64,000 bases of DNA from Reinekea blandensis MED297 (GTDB lineage: Bacteria; Pseudomonadota; Gammaproteobacteria; Pseudomonadales; Natronospirillaceae), in assembly GCF_000153185.1 (NCBI RefSeq), contig NZ_CH724153.1, forward strand, positions 544,149 to 608,148. The letters run 5' to 3'. The notes below the pieces were generated by a model, which was given only the letters and a program-made list of their open reading frames with translations, ran no database searches and was not told the origin of the DNA. This document shows, piece after piece, positions 16,427 through 25,409 of the stretch; positions within the stretch are counted from its first letter, which is position 1, and each line of letters opens with the position of its first letter. Both the position numbers and the translations under genes were made by a program.

Positions 16427-17659
16427 TTAATGGGTCTGTGCCGCTGTCATCTCATTACTCAGGTTGCGAATAATCGAGATAAAGAGTTGCTGAGTTGTTG
16501 TCGGATGCCAGTCTTTGCGCGTGGTGATCCCAATCGGGCGAGTGGCACCAGGGAGCGAAAAATCCAGCGCTTTCATGCGGCCTTCCTGAATTTCCTGTTC
16601 CAGTTGGTGGCTGGATAAAAAAGTGAGTCGGTTACTGTTGTGTAGCAGTTGATGGATCAGGCTTTGTGAACTGCACTCAATCAGACCGCCGCGGCTTTCC
16701 AGATGTTGCCCGATAAGATTTTCAAAAATGGTGCGCGTCGGGGTACCGGTTCGCGGGAGTACCCAACTGTATTCCGCCAGATCGGAGAGCTGGATATCGC
16801 TTTGTTCGACTAAAGGATGACCGTTGCGGGCAGCAATCTGCAGAGGGCTGTCAAACATGGCGGTCTGTTCGACGTCTGTGCTGGGTGGCGGATCACGTAA
16901 AGCGCCGACGAGGAAGTCAAGCTCACCATTGAGTAGCCGCATCAACAGATCGTCATAGGGGCCATCGACAATGGAAATGCTGACATCGGGCTTGAGTGAA
17001 GATAAACGGTCGATCGCACGCGGAAGCAGGATCGTACGGGCCAGAGGCATCGACCCAATGGCAATGTGGGTGATGTCGGACCCATTCAGTTCGGCCAGCT
17101 CAGTAAACGCCAGTTCCAGTTCCCGAAACGCAAGCAATACGTATCGGGTCAGGTTCTTCGCGGCTTTGGTCAGGGCAATGCCATGGCTCGTTTTTTCAAA
17201 TAATGACATATCGAGCAGGCTTTCCAGGTCTCTGGCAGCGCGGTAAACGGCCGGTTGGCTGACATTCATTTCCCGCGCCGCGGCACTGAAGCTCGTTGTG
17301 TGTTGCAATGCAATCAGCGTTCTCAGCTGCACATGAGTCATGTTTTCGCTGTGTAGCAGGGCTTGTTTGGCGCTGCTGCGGTTGCGATTGTTTTGTGATT
17401 CCTTAACCCCGGTATCGAGGAAGTTAAGGCAGCGCCGGGTACGCAGCAGAAACATGTCTCCGGCATCGGTCAGGAACATTCCATTGTGCCGGCGTTGAAA
17501 AAGGTCGGCTCCCAGCTGTTTCTCCATTTTTAAAATGGCCTGGGTCAAGGCCGATTGAGTCACAAAGTTTTGCTCGGCAGCTGCATTAATGCTGTGCAGT
17601 CGTGCAACCTCTGAAAACAGCTTTAAGTGCCTGAAATTTATCGTTTTTGTAGGCATCAC
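16427..17659 (-). CDS. LysR-type regulator with two N-terminal helix-turn-helix domains
   Basis: At 410 residues this is about 100 longer than a normal LysR protein because the DNA-binding unit is duplicated. The first winged helix spans about 8-67 (NFRHLKLFSEVARLHSINAA, QSALTQAILKMEKQL, LFQRRHNGMFLTDAG), the second about 107-167 (QLRTLIALQHTTSFSAAARE, PAVYRAARDLESLL, LFEKTSHGIALTKAA). An effector-binding domain follows from about 190. The protein at 27897-29093 has the same build and a closely similar effector domain (GSMPLxRTxLLP, YDDLLxxL, DFLxGAL), so the two are paralogues. It lies between ligJ and the divergent TRAP/lig operon and probably controls both. Confidence 0.88.
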   Translation of the reverse strand: MMPTKTINFRHLKLFSEVARLHSINAAAEQNFVTQSALTQAILKMEKQLGADLFQRRHNGMFLTDAGDMFLLRTRRCLNFLDTGVKESQNNRNRSSAKQALLHSENMTHVQLRTLIALQHTTSFSAAAREMNVSQPAVYRAARDLESLLDMSLFEKTSHGIALTKAAKNLTRYVLLAFRELELAFTELAELNGSDITHIAIGSMPLARTILLPRAIDRLSSLKPDVSISIVDGPYDDLLMRLLNGELDFLVGALRDPPPSTDVEQTAMFDSPLQIAARNGHPLVEQSDIQLSDLAEYSWVLPRTGTPTRTIFENLIGQHLESRGGLIECSSQSLIHQLLHNSNRLTFLSSHQLEQEIQEGRMKALDFSLPGATRPIGITTRKDWHPTTTQQLFISIIRNLSNEMTAAQTH

Positions 17660-17693
17660 TGAACCTCTCGACAGGGCTTATCCTGTTCGATGC

Positions 17694-17712
17694 TATAACA
17701 GAAACTTATAAC
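17694..17712 (+). promoter_or_regulatory. Shared motif upstream of TRAP/lig operon
   Basis: TATAACAGAAACTTATAAC contains TATAAC twice, 13 bases apart, and matches 16 of 19 bases with the minus-strand site at 16365-16383 before ligJ. It lies in the 261-base gap between the divergent double-HTH LysR gene and dctP, so it is a candidate LysR operator. Confidence 0.5.
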
Positions 17713-17920
17713 CTGTAAAACAATTCTAAATAGTTTTTTAAGATCAAAGGGGGATACTGCATTTTACAAGTTTGCGATATCAAACTGTTTGAGACGGTTA
17801 ACGCCGCGTTCAGGTCAGTCAGCTATCGTCGGCAGGGCCAAGCACTTTACGGTCCTGTTTGTTGATAACCGTCTCGCATCAACAATAGATAAAACAAAAA
17901 CAAGAGTCAGAGAGGAAGTT

Positions 17921-18943
17921 ATGAAGTCATTTACCCGAATAGCCATATCCGGCGTTACTGCACTGGCGATCAGTACAACCACCATGGCCGCAGACGTCAC
18001 CATTCGTCTGGGTCACCTTTGGCCGGCGGTAGCCGGACCGCACACCAAGCTTCTCAGCGTCTGGGAAGAGAAAGTAGAGGCCGAGTCCAACGGTCGCATT
18101 GATGTTGAGATTTATCCCAGCGGCACACTGGCGGCTCCGCCGGCTCAGTACGATGCCGTTAAAAATCGTATTATGGATGCGACTGCGACCGTCCTTGGGT
18201 ACAGCGCAAACCGTTTTCCGCTGACTCAGGTGGTCGAACTGCCGGGTGTTCAGTCTAATGCGGTAAATGGCTCCTGCATCGTCCAGTCTCTGTATGATAA
18301 CGGGGCATTAGACAGTGAATTTGGTGATACGCACCCGCTGTTTTTCTTCACGCATGGTTCCGGTGGTTTTCACAACAAGGGTGAAGCCATTATGCAGCCG
18401 GCTGATTTGAAAGGTCTGCGTATGCGTCGTCCAACCACCGTGGTGGCGAACATTCTTGAACAACTGGGTGCTCAACCCGTCGGTATGGCGGCACCGGAAA
18501 GCTATACCTCTATGCAACGAGGTGTGATTGACGGCGTTGCCTTGCCTTGGGAAGGGGCGATGTCGTTCCGTTTGAACGAGTTGGCTGAAAGCCATACCGA
18601 GATTGAAGGTCTCTACACGCTGACATTCATTGTGACCATGAATAAGCAGGTTTACGACAGTCTGCCAGCCGATCTGAAAGCGGTGATTGATAACAACAGC
18701 GGCTTGGAGTGGGCCAATAAAGCGGGTGAAGTGTTTGATGAACTGGATTCCCTGGGTCGACAGCAAGCTGTGGATGCCGGTCACACCATCGTGACCATCG
18801 AAGGCGGCACGGAAAACCCGGTTTGGAAAGCCCCCATCGTGAATGCACGTAAAGCCTATCTGGATGACCTGCAGGAGAAAGGTCTGCCAGCACGCGACGT
18901 CTATGATCAGGCGGTTGCCCTTGCCGCTTCCTGTGGCATGTAA
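17921..18943 (+). CDS. dctP: TRAP transporter substrate-binding protein DctP
   Basis: A 340-residue periplasmic solute receptor. The start is the ATG at 17921, preceded by GAGGAAG, because it gives a normal signal peptide (MKSFTRIAISGVTALAISTT, cleavage likely after TMA); the frame is open further upstream without a signal sequence. DctP features include LRMRRPTTVVANILEQLGA and GVIDGVALPWEGA. The membrane subunits follow directly and the operon continues with protocatechuate-pathway genes, so the ligand is probably an aromatic acid or a pathway intermediate such as a pyrone or tricarboxylate. The ligand is inferred from context. Confidence 0.9.
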   Translation: MKSFTRIAISGVTALAISTTTMAADVTIRLGHLWPAVAGPHTKLLSVWEEKVEAESNGRIDVEIYPSGTLAAPPAQYDAVKNRIMDATATVLGYSANRFPLTQVVELPGVQSNAVNGSCIVQSLYDNGALDSEFGDTHPLFFFTHGSGGFHNKGEAIMQPADLKGLRMRRPTTVVANILEQLGAQPVGMAAPESYTSMQRGVIDGVALPWEGAMSFRLNELAESHTEIEGLYTLTFIVTMNKQVYDSLPADLKAVIDNNSGLEWANKAGEVFDELDSLGRQQAVDAGHTIVTIEGGTENPVWKAPIVNARKAYLDDLQEKGLPARDVYDQAVALAASCGM

Positions 18944-18998
18944 GCATCGTATTCACTGACGTTTACGATGCAGCAATGCGGCTCGTCTGAGCCGCATT
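18944..18998 (+). terminator. Two consecutive hairpins between dctP and dctQ
   Basis: GCATCGTA (18944-18951) pairs with TACGATGC (18964-18971), and AATGCGGCTC (18975-18984) with GAGCCGCATT (18989-18998), the latter followed by TTCC. Such stem-loops after the binding-protein gene of transport operons usually stabilise its mRNA or cause partial termination, giving more receptor than permease. Confidence 0.7.
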
Positions 18999-19034
18999 TT
19001 CCAAACCTGTTTCTATCTGTTAGGAGCCCGAGTT

Positions 19035-19547
19035 GTGTATCAATTTAATCTCTGGGTGAACCGTATTGCCTATAGCCTGAACATCGTTGGCGGAATCAGT
19101 CTGTTATTTATCATGCTCGTCGTGATTGCCGATATTCTGACCCGAACGCTTTTTGGCATGACCAAAGGGGAAGTGGATTTAACCTTTCCGGGCAGTTTTG
19201 AAATGGTCAAATACGGTTTGCTGTTCGCGTTAGCCTATTGCATGCCATATGGATTGAATCGTGGGCAGGTGGTGGTTGATCTGTTTACTGATAACTGGTC
19301 AGTCAAATCCAAAACGCGAATCGCAGCATTCTATATGTTGTTTTTTGCTGCTTTCGGTTTTCTGATGGCGGAAAACCTCATTCATTCGGGATCACTGGCT
19401 AAACAGTCCGGTGAAACCACGCAGGATCTGATGATTCCTATGTTTTATATCTATTATCTCGCCGCCGTTGGTATGGCGGTCCTCGGATTACGTGCTGTTT
19501 CCATTTCCTTAATTCTGTGGTTTGACCGAGATGGAGAACTGGCATGA
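19035..19547 (+). CDS. dctQ: TRAP transporter small permease DctQ
   Basis: A 170-residue inner-membrane protein with four hydrophobic segments (about 12-34, 57-75, 92-112 and 132-155), matching the DctQ family. Translation starts at a GTG with TAGGAG eight bases upstream. The stop overlaps the dctM start by four bases (ATGA). It partners with DctM and the DctP receptor to drive sodium-dependent uptake. Confidence 0.9.
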   Translation: MYQFNLWVNRIAYSLNIVGGISLLFIMLVVIADILTRTLFGMTKGEVDLTFPGSFEMVKYGLLFALAYCMPYGLNRGQVVVDLFTDNWSVKSKTRIAAFYMLFFAAFGFLMAENLIHSGSLAKQSGETTQDLMIPMFYIYYLAAVGMAVLGLRAVSISLILWFDRDGELA

Positions 19548-20830
19548 GTACTCAGATTATCGGTTTGATTTGCATGGCCGGCATGCTCGGCGCAATCGCC
19601 TTGCGCATGCCGATCGCCCTGGCAATGGCGATGACAGGCTTTATTGGTTTTGGTTGGATTGTCGCGTTTGATCCGGCGATTTCCGTATTAGAAAGCGGGG
19701 CGTTCGACACCTTGTCAAACTACAGCTTCAGTCCGGTGCCGTTGTTTATTTTGATGGGGGTTTTTGCGTCGAAAGCAAAAATGTCCGCTGAACTTTTTAA
19801 TGGGGCCAAGTCACTGTTTGGTGCATGGCGCGGTGGCATGGCGTTAGCCGCCGTCTCTTCCTGTGGCATCTTTTCGGCCATCTCCGGCTCTTCATTGGCG
19901 ACAGCCGCCAGTATGTCAAAAGTTGCTTTACCTGAAATGCAGAAAAACGGATACGCCAACTCGTTGGCCACCGGGACTCTGGCCGCCGGCGGAACCCTGG
20001 GGATCATGATCCCACCCTCCATTGCATTGCTGCTTTATGGGCTGCTAACTGAACAGTCGGTAGGTGACATGTTTATTGCCGGCATCATTCCCGGACTCAT
20101 GGGGCTGGTGCTTTATATGTTGGCGGTAGCGATCACGGTTTGGATCAAACCGGAACTGGCTACGCCAGGGTTGGCAACCTCATTCATGGAGAAACTGCGC
20201 GGACTGAAAGGCCTCATTCCCTTCGGTACGGTGTTTGCGCTCATCATTGGTGGCATCTACGGCGGTATTTTTACGCCAACAGAAGCGGCCGCCGTCGGTG
20301 CCGTTGGCACCCTCGTGATTGCGTTGTTCCGCGGCATGACGTGGAAAGATTTTGTCGACTCCATTCAGGAAGCTATGGTGATGTCGACAATGATTTTCTT
20401 CATGGTCATTGGTGCAGAAATTTTTGGCTTTTTCCTGTCTGTCTCGCGTGTGTCTTTTGCTCTGATTGAGCTGGTCGGTTCACTCGACCTGACGCCTTTT
20501 GTTGTGCTCCTGTGCATCCTGGGCTTATACGTTGTACTCGGCATGGTAATGGATTCCATTGCCATGTTGTTGCTGACGGTTCCGATCGTTTACCCCTTGG
20601 CCATGCAGGCTGGGTTCGATCCGGTTTGGTTTGGCATCATTACGGTGATTACCGTTGAGTTGGGCCTGATTACACCGCCGATTGGCATGAACGTGTTTGT
20701 GATTAAGTCCGTTGCTCAGGATGTCAAGCTCGGCGAAATATTTAAAGGCGTTGTTCCTTTTGTGCTGTCGGATGTGGTTCGGTTGGTGTTGCTTATTGCC
20801 TTCCCGGTACTCGCGTTAGGTCTGCTGTAG
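19544..20830 (+). CDS. dctM: TRAP transporter large permease DctM
   Basis: A 428-residue membrane protein of the DctM family with many hydrophobic segments. Family-conserved motifs are visible: AISGSSLATAASM, AGGTLGIMIPPSIALLLYG, FTPTEAAAVGA and GLITPPIGMNVFV. It is translationally coupled to dctQ and followed after 24 bases by ligK, so transport and catabolism are in one operon. Confidence 0.93.
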   Translation: MSTQIIGLICMAGMLGAIALRMPIALAMAMTGFIGFGWIVAFDPAISVLESGAFDTLSNYSFSPVPLFILMGVFASKAKMSAELFNGAKSLFGAWRGGMALAAVSSCGIFSAISGSSLATAASMSKVALPEMQKNGYANSLATGTLAAGGTLGIMIPPSIALLLYGLLTEQSVGDMFIAGIIPGLMGLVLYMLAVAITVWIKPELATPGLATSFMEKLRGLKGLIPFGTVFALIIGGIYGGIFTPTEAAAVGAVGTLVIALFRGMTWKDFVDSIQEAMVMSTMIFFMVIGAEIFGFFLSVSRVSFALIELVGSLDLTPFVVLLCILGLYVVLGMVMDSIAMLLLTVPIVYPLAMQAGFDPVWFGIITVITVELGLITPPIGMNVFVIKSVAQDVKLGEIFKGVVPFVLSDVVRLVLLIAFPVLALGLL

Positions 20831-20854
20831 CAGAGAATAATAAGGAGAGAGGAA

Positions 20855-21526
20855 ATGTCTGTTGTTGTACAAAACATAGAACGAGCTGACGATAACATTA
20901 TCGCAGGCCTGGCCGAGTGCGGTGTGGCCACCGTGCACGAAGCACAAGGCCGAAAAGGGCTGTTGGCGGACTACATGCGTCCCATTTTTCCGGGCACTCG
21001 GTTAGCCGCCTCAGCGGTCACTATTCTGGCACCGCCGTGTGACAACTGGATGGTGCACGTTGCCATTGAGCAGGTGAAACCGGGTGATATTCTGGTGTTG
21101 GCAACGACGTCACCTTCTAACGCGGGTTATTTTGGTGATTTGTTAGCAACCTCGATGCAGGCCCGTGGTGGTGTCGGTTTAATAGTGGATGCCGGTGTTC
21201 GCGACATCGCCGATCTGAAAGCCATGAACTTTCCGGTCTGGTCGAAATCCGTCTTCGCTCAGGGCACTGTAAAAGAAACCTTGGGCTCGGTTAATGTACC
21301 GGTGATCTGTGCGGATGAACTGGTTAATCCGGGCGACATCATCGTTGCCGACGACGATGGTGTTTGCGTGGTTCGACGTGAAGAGGCCGCCGACGTACTG
21401 GAGAAATCCAGACAGCGTGAAGCCAATGAAGAAAGCAAGCGCAAGCGCCTCGCCGCCGGTGAGCTGGGGCTCGATATCTACAACATGCGGGAACGCTTAG
21501 CCGAGAAAGGGCTGCGCTATGAGTGA
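20855..21526 (+). CDS. ligK: 4-Carboxy-4-hydroxy-2-oxoadipate aldolase / oxaloacetate decarboxylase
   Basis: A 223-residue RraA-fold protein matching LigK/GalC/ProA, a divalent-metal aldolase that splits 4-carboxy-4-hydroxy-2-oxoadipate into pyruvate and oxaloacetate, the last step of protocatechuate 4,5-cleavage. The substrate-binding Arg and metal-binding Asp are in [10 protein letters not shown] near residue 116. The C-terminal helix region is rich in charged residues, as in characterised aldolases. The stop overlaps the next start by eight bases. An AAGGAGAGAGG ribosome site precedes the ATG. Confidence 0.92.
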   Translation: MSVVVQNIERADDNIIAGLAECGVATVHEAQGRKGLLADYMRPIFPGTRLAASAVTILAPPCDNWMVHVAIEQVKPGDILVLATTSPSNAGYFGDLLATSMQARGGVGLIVDAGVRDIADLKAMNFPVWSKSVFAQGTVKETLGSVNVPVICADELVNPGDIIVADDDGVCVVRREEAADVLEKSRQREANEESKRKRLAAGELGLDIYNMRERLAEKGLRYE

Positions 21527-22565
21527 AGGCATTCGGTGCATGTGGATGCGCGGGGGAACGTCCAAAGGGGGCTACTTTCTTGCGGAAGACTTGCCACAAA
21601 ACCAGGAACAGCGGGATGCTTTTCTGTTGCGGGTAATGGGCTCCCCGGACGATCGACAGATCGATGGCATGGGCGGAGCTCACCCGCTGACTTCCAAGGT
21701 GGGCGTGGTTAAAGCGTCGCAACGGGATGACATCGATGTGGACTACCTGTTTTTACAGGTGGTGGTCGATGAGCCGGTCGTCACCGACGCACAAAACTGC
21801 GGCAACATTCTTGCTGGTGTCGGACAGTTTGCGATCGAACGCGGACTGGTCGAAGCCGAACCGGACACCACCGATGTCCGGATTTTTATGGTGAATACCG
21901 GGCAGGTTGCCATTGCGACGATACAAACGCCAGGTGGTGTCGTCACCTATGATGGTGATGCACGGATCGACGGTGTGCCCGGAACGTCAGCGCCAGTGCT
22001 GATCACTTTTCAGGATACGGCAGGTGCTAGTTGTGGTGCTTTGCTGCCGAGTGGAAATGCTTCAGACATTATTGAAGGCACTCGCGTGACCATGATTGAT
22101 AATGGCATGCCAACGGTCATCCTGCGGGCGGCCGATTTTGGCTTGGATGGTTCGGAGAGTCGGGAAGACCTCGACAACGACAGCGAACTGAAAGCAAAGT
22201 TGGAAGGGATTAGACTGCAGGCCGGGTATCTGATGAACCTGGGCGATGTCAGTGGTAAAACCGTTCCAAAGATGACGCTGGTCAGTGAGCCCAAAGCAGA
22301 CGGTGCCATCGATACGCGAACCTTTATTCCGCATCGGTTGCATGCGTCCATCGGTGTGTTAGGTGCCGTCTCTGTTGCAACGGCCTGTGCTATTAAAGGG
22401 TCCATCGCTCATCAATTGGCGGTAATGACAGGTAACGAAGTCGGCATCGAACATCCGACCGGCATGACTAATGTTGTGTTGTCGCGAGATGCCAATGGCG
22501 ATGTGGTCAGCGCCGCCATGTTGCGTACGGCGCGAAAGTTAATGGACGGTGTGGTGTTCGGCTAA
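21519..22565 (+). CDS. galD: 4-Oxalomesaconate tautomerase (PrpF family)
   Basis: A 348-residue PrpF-fold isomerase. The N-terminal [19 protein letters not shown] and the internal [18 protein letters not shown] are hallmarks of the GalD branch, which interconverts keto and enol tautomers of 4-oxalomesaconate before hydration by LigJ. Placement between the aldolase and the pyrone hydrolase fits this. The start overlaps ligK by eight bases. Confidence 0.9.
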   Translation: MSEGIRCMWMRGGTSKGGYFLAEDLPQNQEQRDAFLLRVMGSPDDRQIDGMGGAHPLTSKVGVVKASQRDDIDVDYLFLQVVVDEPVVTDAQNCGNILAGVGQFAIERGLVEAEPDTTDVRIFMVNTGQVAIATIQTPGGVVTYDGDARIDGVPGTSAPVLITFQDTAGASCGALLPSGNASDIIEGTRVTMIDNGMPTVILRAADFGLDGSESREDLDNDSELKAKLEGIRLQAGYLMNLGDVSGKTVPKMTLVSEPKADGAIDTRTFIPHRLHASIGVLGAVSVATACAIKGSIAHQLAVMTGNEVGIEHPTGMTNVVLSRDANGDVVSAAMLRTARKLMDGVVFG

Positions 22566-22600
22566 CCAAACCACACTCCTAAAAGAAAGCGAGTAGAACT

Positions 22601-23476
22601 ATGATGAGTCCCGATTATTTGCCCTTCCATCCGGATCCTAAGAAACCGGACTTTGTTGCACCGGCGGGAGCTGTTGATGCGCATTGTCATGTGTTTGGTC
22701 CGGCCGCGGAGTTTCCTTATGCCCCGGAACGTAAATACACACCATGCGACGCCGGCAAGGATCAGTTATTTGCGCTGCGTGACTTTTTAGGTTTCAGCCG
22801 CAATGTCATTGTTCAGGCATCTTGCCATGGTAAAAACAATGACGCCCTGGTCGATGCACTGACCCACGCCGGGGAGCTGGCACGCGGTGTCGCCGTCGTT
22901 GGCAAAGACATTACTCACAAAGAACTGAAAGCGTTAGATGCCGCAGGGGTACGAGCCGTGCGTTTTAACTTTGTTAAACGTCTGGTCGATACCACCCCGT
23001 GGGAGCATTTTCTGGAAATCTCCGAAAAGATAAAACCCTTCGGTTGGCATATTGTTGTTTATTTCGAAGCGCCCGACATGATGGGTCTGATCCCATTATT
23101 GGAGCAGTTTGAAACCACGATTGTGGTGGATCATATGGGTCGTCCGGATGTATCTGAAGGCGTCGACAGTGATGGTTTTAGTCGATTCATTGAACTGATG
23201 CAAACCCACGAAAACATCTGGACAAAGGTGAGTTGTCCGGAGCGGTTAACCGTTGCAGGGCCGGACTACGACGATGTCGTGCCGTTTGCCCGAAAACTGG
23301 TCGAAACTTTTCCCGATCGAGTGCTATGGGGCACCGATTGGCCTCATCCGAATATGAAATCCCATGTACCGGACGACGGTGTATTGGTGGATGTCATACC
23401 CCGCATTGCGCCAACCGAAGCACTTCAGCAAAAGCTCTTGATTGATAACCCGATGAAACTTTATTGGGCTCGATAA
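22601..23476 (+). CDS. ligI: 2-Pyrone-4,6-dicarboxylate hydrolase
   Basis: A 291-residue amidohydrolase matching LigI, which opens 2-pyrone-4,6-dicarboxylate to 4-oxalomesaconate. H28 and H30 lie in DAHCHVFGP; VVDHMGRPD and WGTDWPHPN supply the later histidine and the catalytic aspartate. LigI enzymes act without a metal although the fold is that of metal-dependent hydrolases. The gene ends directly before the next ATG (no gap), so translation is coupled to the oxidoreductase that follows. Confidence 0.93.
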   Translation: MMSPDYLPFHPDPKKPDFVAPAGAVDAHCHVFGPAAEFPYAPERKYTPCDAGKDQLFALRDFLGFSRNVIVQASCHGKNNDALVDALTHAGELARGVAVVGKDITHKELKALDAAGVRAVRFNFVKRLVDTTPWEHFLEISEKIKPFGWHIVVYFEAPDMMGLIPLLEQFETTIVVDHMGRPDVSEGVDSDGFSRFIELMQTHENIWTKVSCPERLTVAGPDYDDVVPFARKLVETFPDRVLWGTDWPHPNMKSHVPDDGVLVDVIPRIAPTEALQQKLLIDNPMKLYWAR

Positions 23477-24373
23477 ATGATGAAGATCGGGTTTATTGGG
23501 TTTGGTGAAGCCGGTCAGGCGATCTGGTCCGATTGGCATCGCCGGAATGATGTTGAAGCCGTTGTTTACGATCTGAAGCTGGATCAACCGGACACGGCTG
23601 TGAGTACGAGAGAACAGCTGCGTGAACGGGGTCTTACTGCGGCCGCCAATGCCCGGCAGGTTTGCATGCAAAGCGATCTGGTCTTCTCACTGGTCACTGC
23701 TGATCAGGCGGAGGCGGTTGTGACGTCGCTGGGAGGCGTATCTCTAAATCCAGTCTGGTTTGTCGATGCAAATTCCTGTTCGCCTACCACGAAACAGAGA
23801 AACGCCCAGCGGATTACGGAGTTGGGTGGTCGCTATATCGACATGGCGATCATGGCGCCGATTTTACCGTTGCGCAGTCAAACCCCGGTGTTAGTTGCGG
23901 GGCCGAATGCAGAAATGCTCATGGAACAATGGATGCAACCTTTGCAAATGTCCGGTCGTTATCTGGGTGAAACTGTCGGTAAAGCCAGCTCGGTTAAGAT
24001 GATTCGCAGTGTCATGGTGAAAGGGATGGAAGCCTTGACGGCCGAATGTCTGCTCAGCGCACAAAAGGCTGGCGTCTCCGAAGATGTCATGCAGTCGTTA
24101 GCGCATTCGCATCCCAGTCTGGACTGGCCGGAAAAGGCAACCTATAACCTGGAACGGATGATTAAGCATGGTCAGCGCCGCAGTGCTGAAATGCGCGAAG
24201 TTGAAAGCTTTCTGAATGATTTGGGCTTTTATGACACCATCACACACAGTGTGGCGAACTGGCAGCAACGCATTGGTGGTCTCGGTTTGGTTCCCGAGTC
24301 CGATGATGTCCAAACACTCTCCCAAACTTTACTGCATGAGTTAACGTTTGTATTACCAGAGGAGGTATTATGA
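23477..24373 (+). CDS. 6-Phosphogluconate-dehydrogenase-like oxidoreductase with DUF1932
   Basis: A 298-residue protein with an N-terminal NAD(P) Rossmann motif (GFIGFGEAGQAI) and a C-terminal helical DUF1932-type domain. The catalytic-lysine region of beta-hydroxyacid dehydrogenases is present as GKASSVKMIRSVMVKG. It lies inside the lower protocatechuate operon, immediately after ligI and overlapping ligC by four bases, so it should act on a pathway compound. No step of the standard 4,5-cleavage route lacks an enzyme here, and its reaction is unknown to me. A side-product reductase or an alternative semialdehyde dehydrogenase is conceivable. Confidence 0.85.
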   Translation: MMKIGFIGFGEAGQAIWSDWHRRNDVEAVVYDLKLDQPDTAVSTREQLRERGLTAAANARQVCMQSDLVFSLVTADQAEAVVTSLGGVSLNPVWFVDANSCSPTTKQRNAQRITELGGRYIDMAIMAPILPLRSQTPVLVAGPNAEMLMEQWMQPLQMSGRYLGETVGKASSVKMIRSVMVKGMEALTAECLLSAQKAGVSEDVMQSLAHSHPSLDWPEKATYNLERMIKHGQRRSAEMREVESFLNDLGFYDTITHSVANWQQRIGGLGLVPESDDVQTLSQTLLHELTFVLPEEVL

Positions 24374-25320
24374 TTCGATTATGTATCGCCGGTGCCGCCG
24401 GCGCATTTGGCATGAAACACATGGACGCTGTGGCAAAAATCGACGGTGTGTCGGTCACTTCAGTGGTAGGTCACGATTTAGCCGAAATTAACGCCTTTGC
24501 GAAAGAAAAGGGGATCGCGCACGCCACCGATGACCTGGCAGAGAGTTTGGCCCGGGATGATGTTGATGGCGTGATTCTGGCGACACCGACACCGTTGCAT
24601 GCTCAGCAGGCCATCCAATGCCTGAAAGCCGGCAAGCACGTGATGGTCGAAATTCCGATGGCCGATAACATCGACGATGCCCGTGATCTGGTAGCCGTTC
24701 AGAAAGAAACCGGACTGGTCGCTATGGCAGGTCACACCCGACGCTTCAATCCATCACACCAGTGGATCAGAAATAAAATAATGTCTGGAGAGCTGACCAT
24801 TCAACAAATGGATGTTCAAACCTATTTTTTCCGTCGCACCAACACCAACGCATTGGGTAAACCGCGCACATGGACTGACCATCTGCTGTGGCACCATGCT
24901 TGTCATACGGTCGATCTTTTTCAGTATCAGGTCGGTGAGCAGGCTGTTAAGCTGCAGGCGCTCCAGGGACCGATTCATCCGGAACTGAACATTGCGATGG
25001 ATATGGCGATTGGCATGAAAACACCGAACGGTGCGATCTGTACATTGAGCCTGTCTTTTAACAACGATGGACCTTTCGGAACATTCTTCCGTTACATCTG
25101 CGATAACGGTACCTATGTGGCTCGCTACGATGATCTTGAGGATGGTCAAGGCAACAAAATTGACCTGTCGGATGTCGATGTTTCGATGAACGGCATTGAA
25201 CTGCAGGACCGTGAGTTCGTGCGTGCGATTCGTGAAGGCGATGAGCCGAATGCCAGCGTTGCGCAATGTCTGCCTGCGATGGAAACGCTCAACTCACTCG
25301 AACACATTTTAGAAAACTAA
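24370..25320 (+). CDS. ligC: 4-Carboxy-2-hydroxymuconate-6-semialdehyde dehydrogenase
   Basis: A 316-residue Gfo/Idh/MocA-fold dehydrogenase matching LigC, which oxidises the hemiacetal of the ring-cleavage product to 2-pyrone-4,6-dicarboxylate. It has the Rossmann motif GAAGAFGMKH, the ATPTPLHAQQA and MVEIPMADN segments, and GHTRRFNPSHQ and LLWHHACHTVD, which recur in LigC-like proteins. It is the last gene of the dctP-ligC operon and ends before a long perfect hairpin. The upstream start overlaps the previous gene by four bases. Confidence 0.92.
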   Translation: MIRLCIAGAAGAFGMKHMDAVAKIDGVSVTSVVGHDLAEINAFAKEKGIAHATDDLAESLARDDVDGVILATPTPLHAQQAIQCLKAGKHVMVEIPMADNIDDARDLVAVQKETGLVAMAGHTRRFNPSHQWIRNKIMSGELTIQQMDVQTYFFRRTNTNALGKPRTWTDHLLWHHACHTVDLFQYQVGEQAVKLQALQGPIHPELNIAMDMAIGMKTPNGAICTLSLSFNNDGPFGTFFRYICDNGTYVARYDDLEDGQGNKIDLSDVDVSMNGIELQDREFVRAIREGDEPNASVAQCLPAMETLNSLEHILEN

Positions 25321-25372
25321 GCGCATAAAACGCTGACCAGAATCTGAGATATCTGAGGACGTTGGGGTCGCG

Positions 25373-25409
25373 AAGATACGGACCTGTTAGGCGTCATGGT
25401 CCGTATCTT
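25373..25409. terminator. 12-base perfect hairpin between convergent ligC and marR
   Basis: AAGATACGGACC and GGTCCGTATCTT are perfect arms around a 13-base loop. The minus-strand marR stop codon (25387-25389) is inside the loop, so its last codons form one arm. The hairpin probably serves as a shared terminator for both convergent transcripts. Confidence 0.7.
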
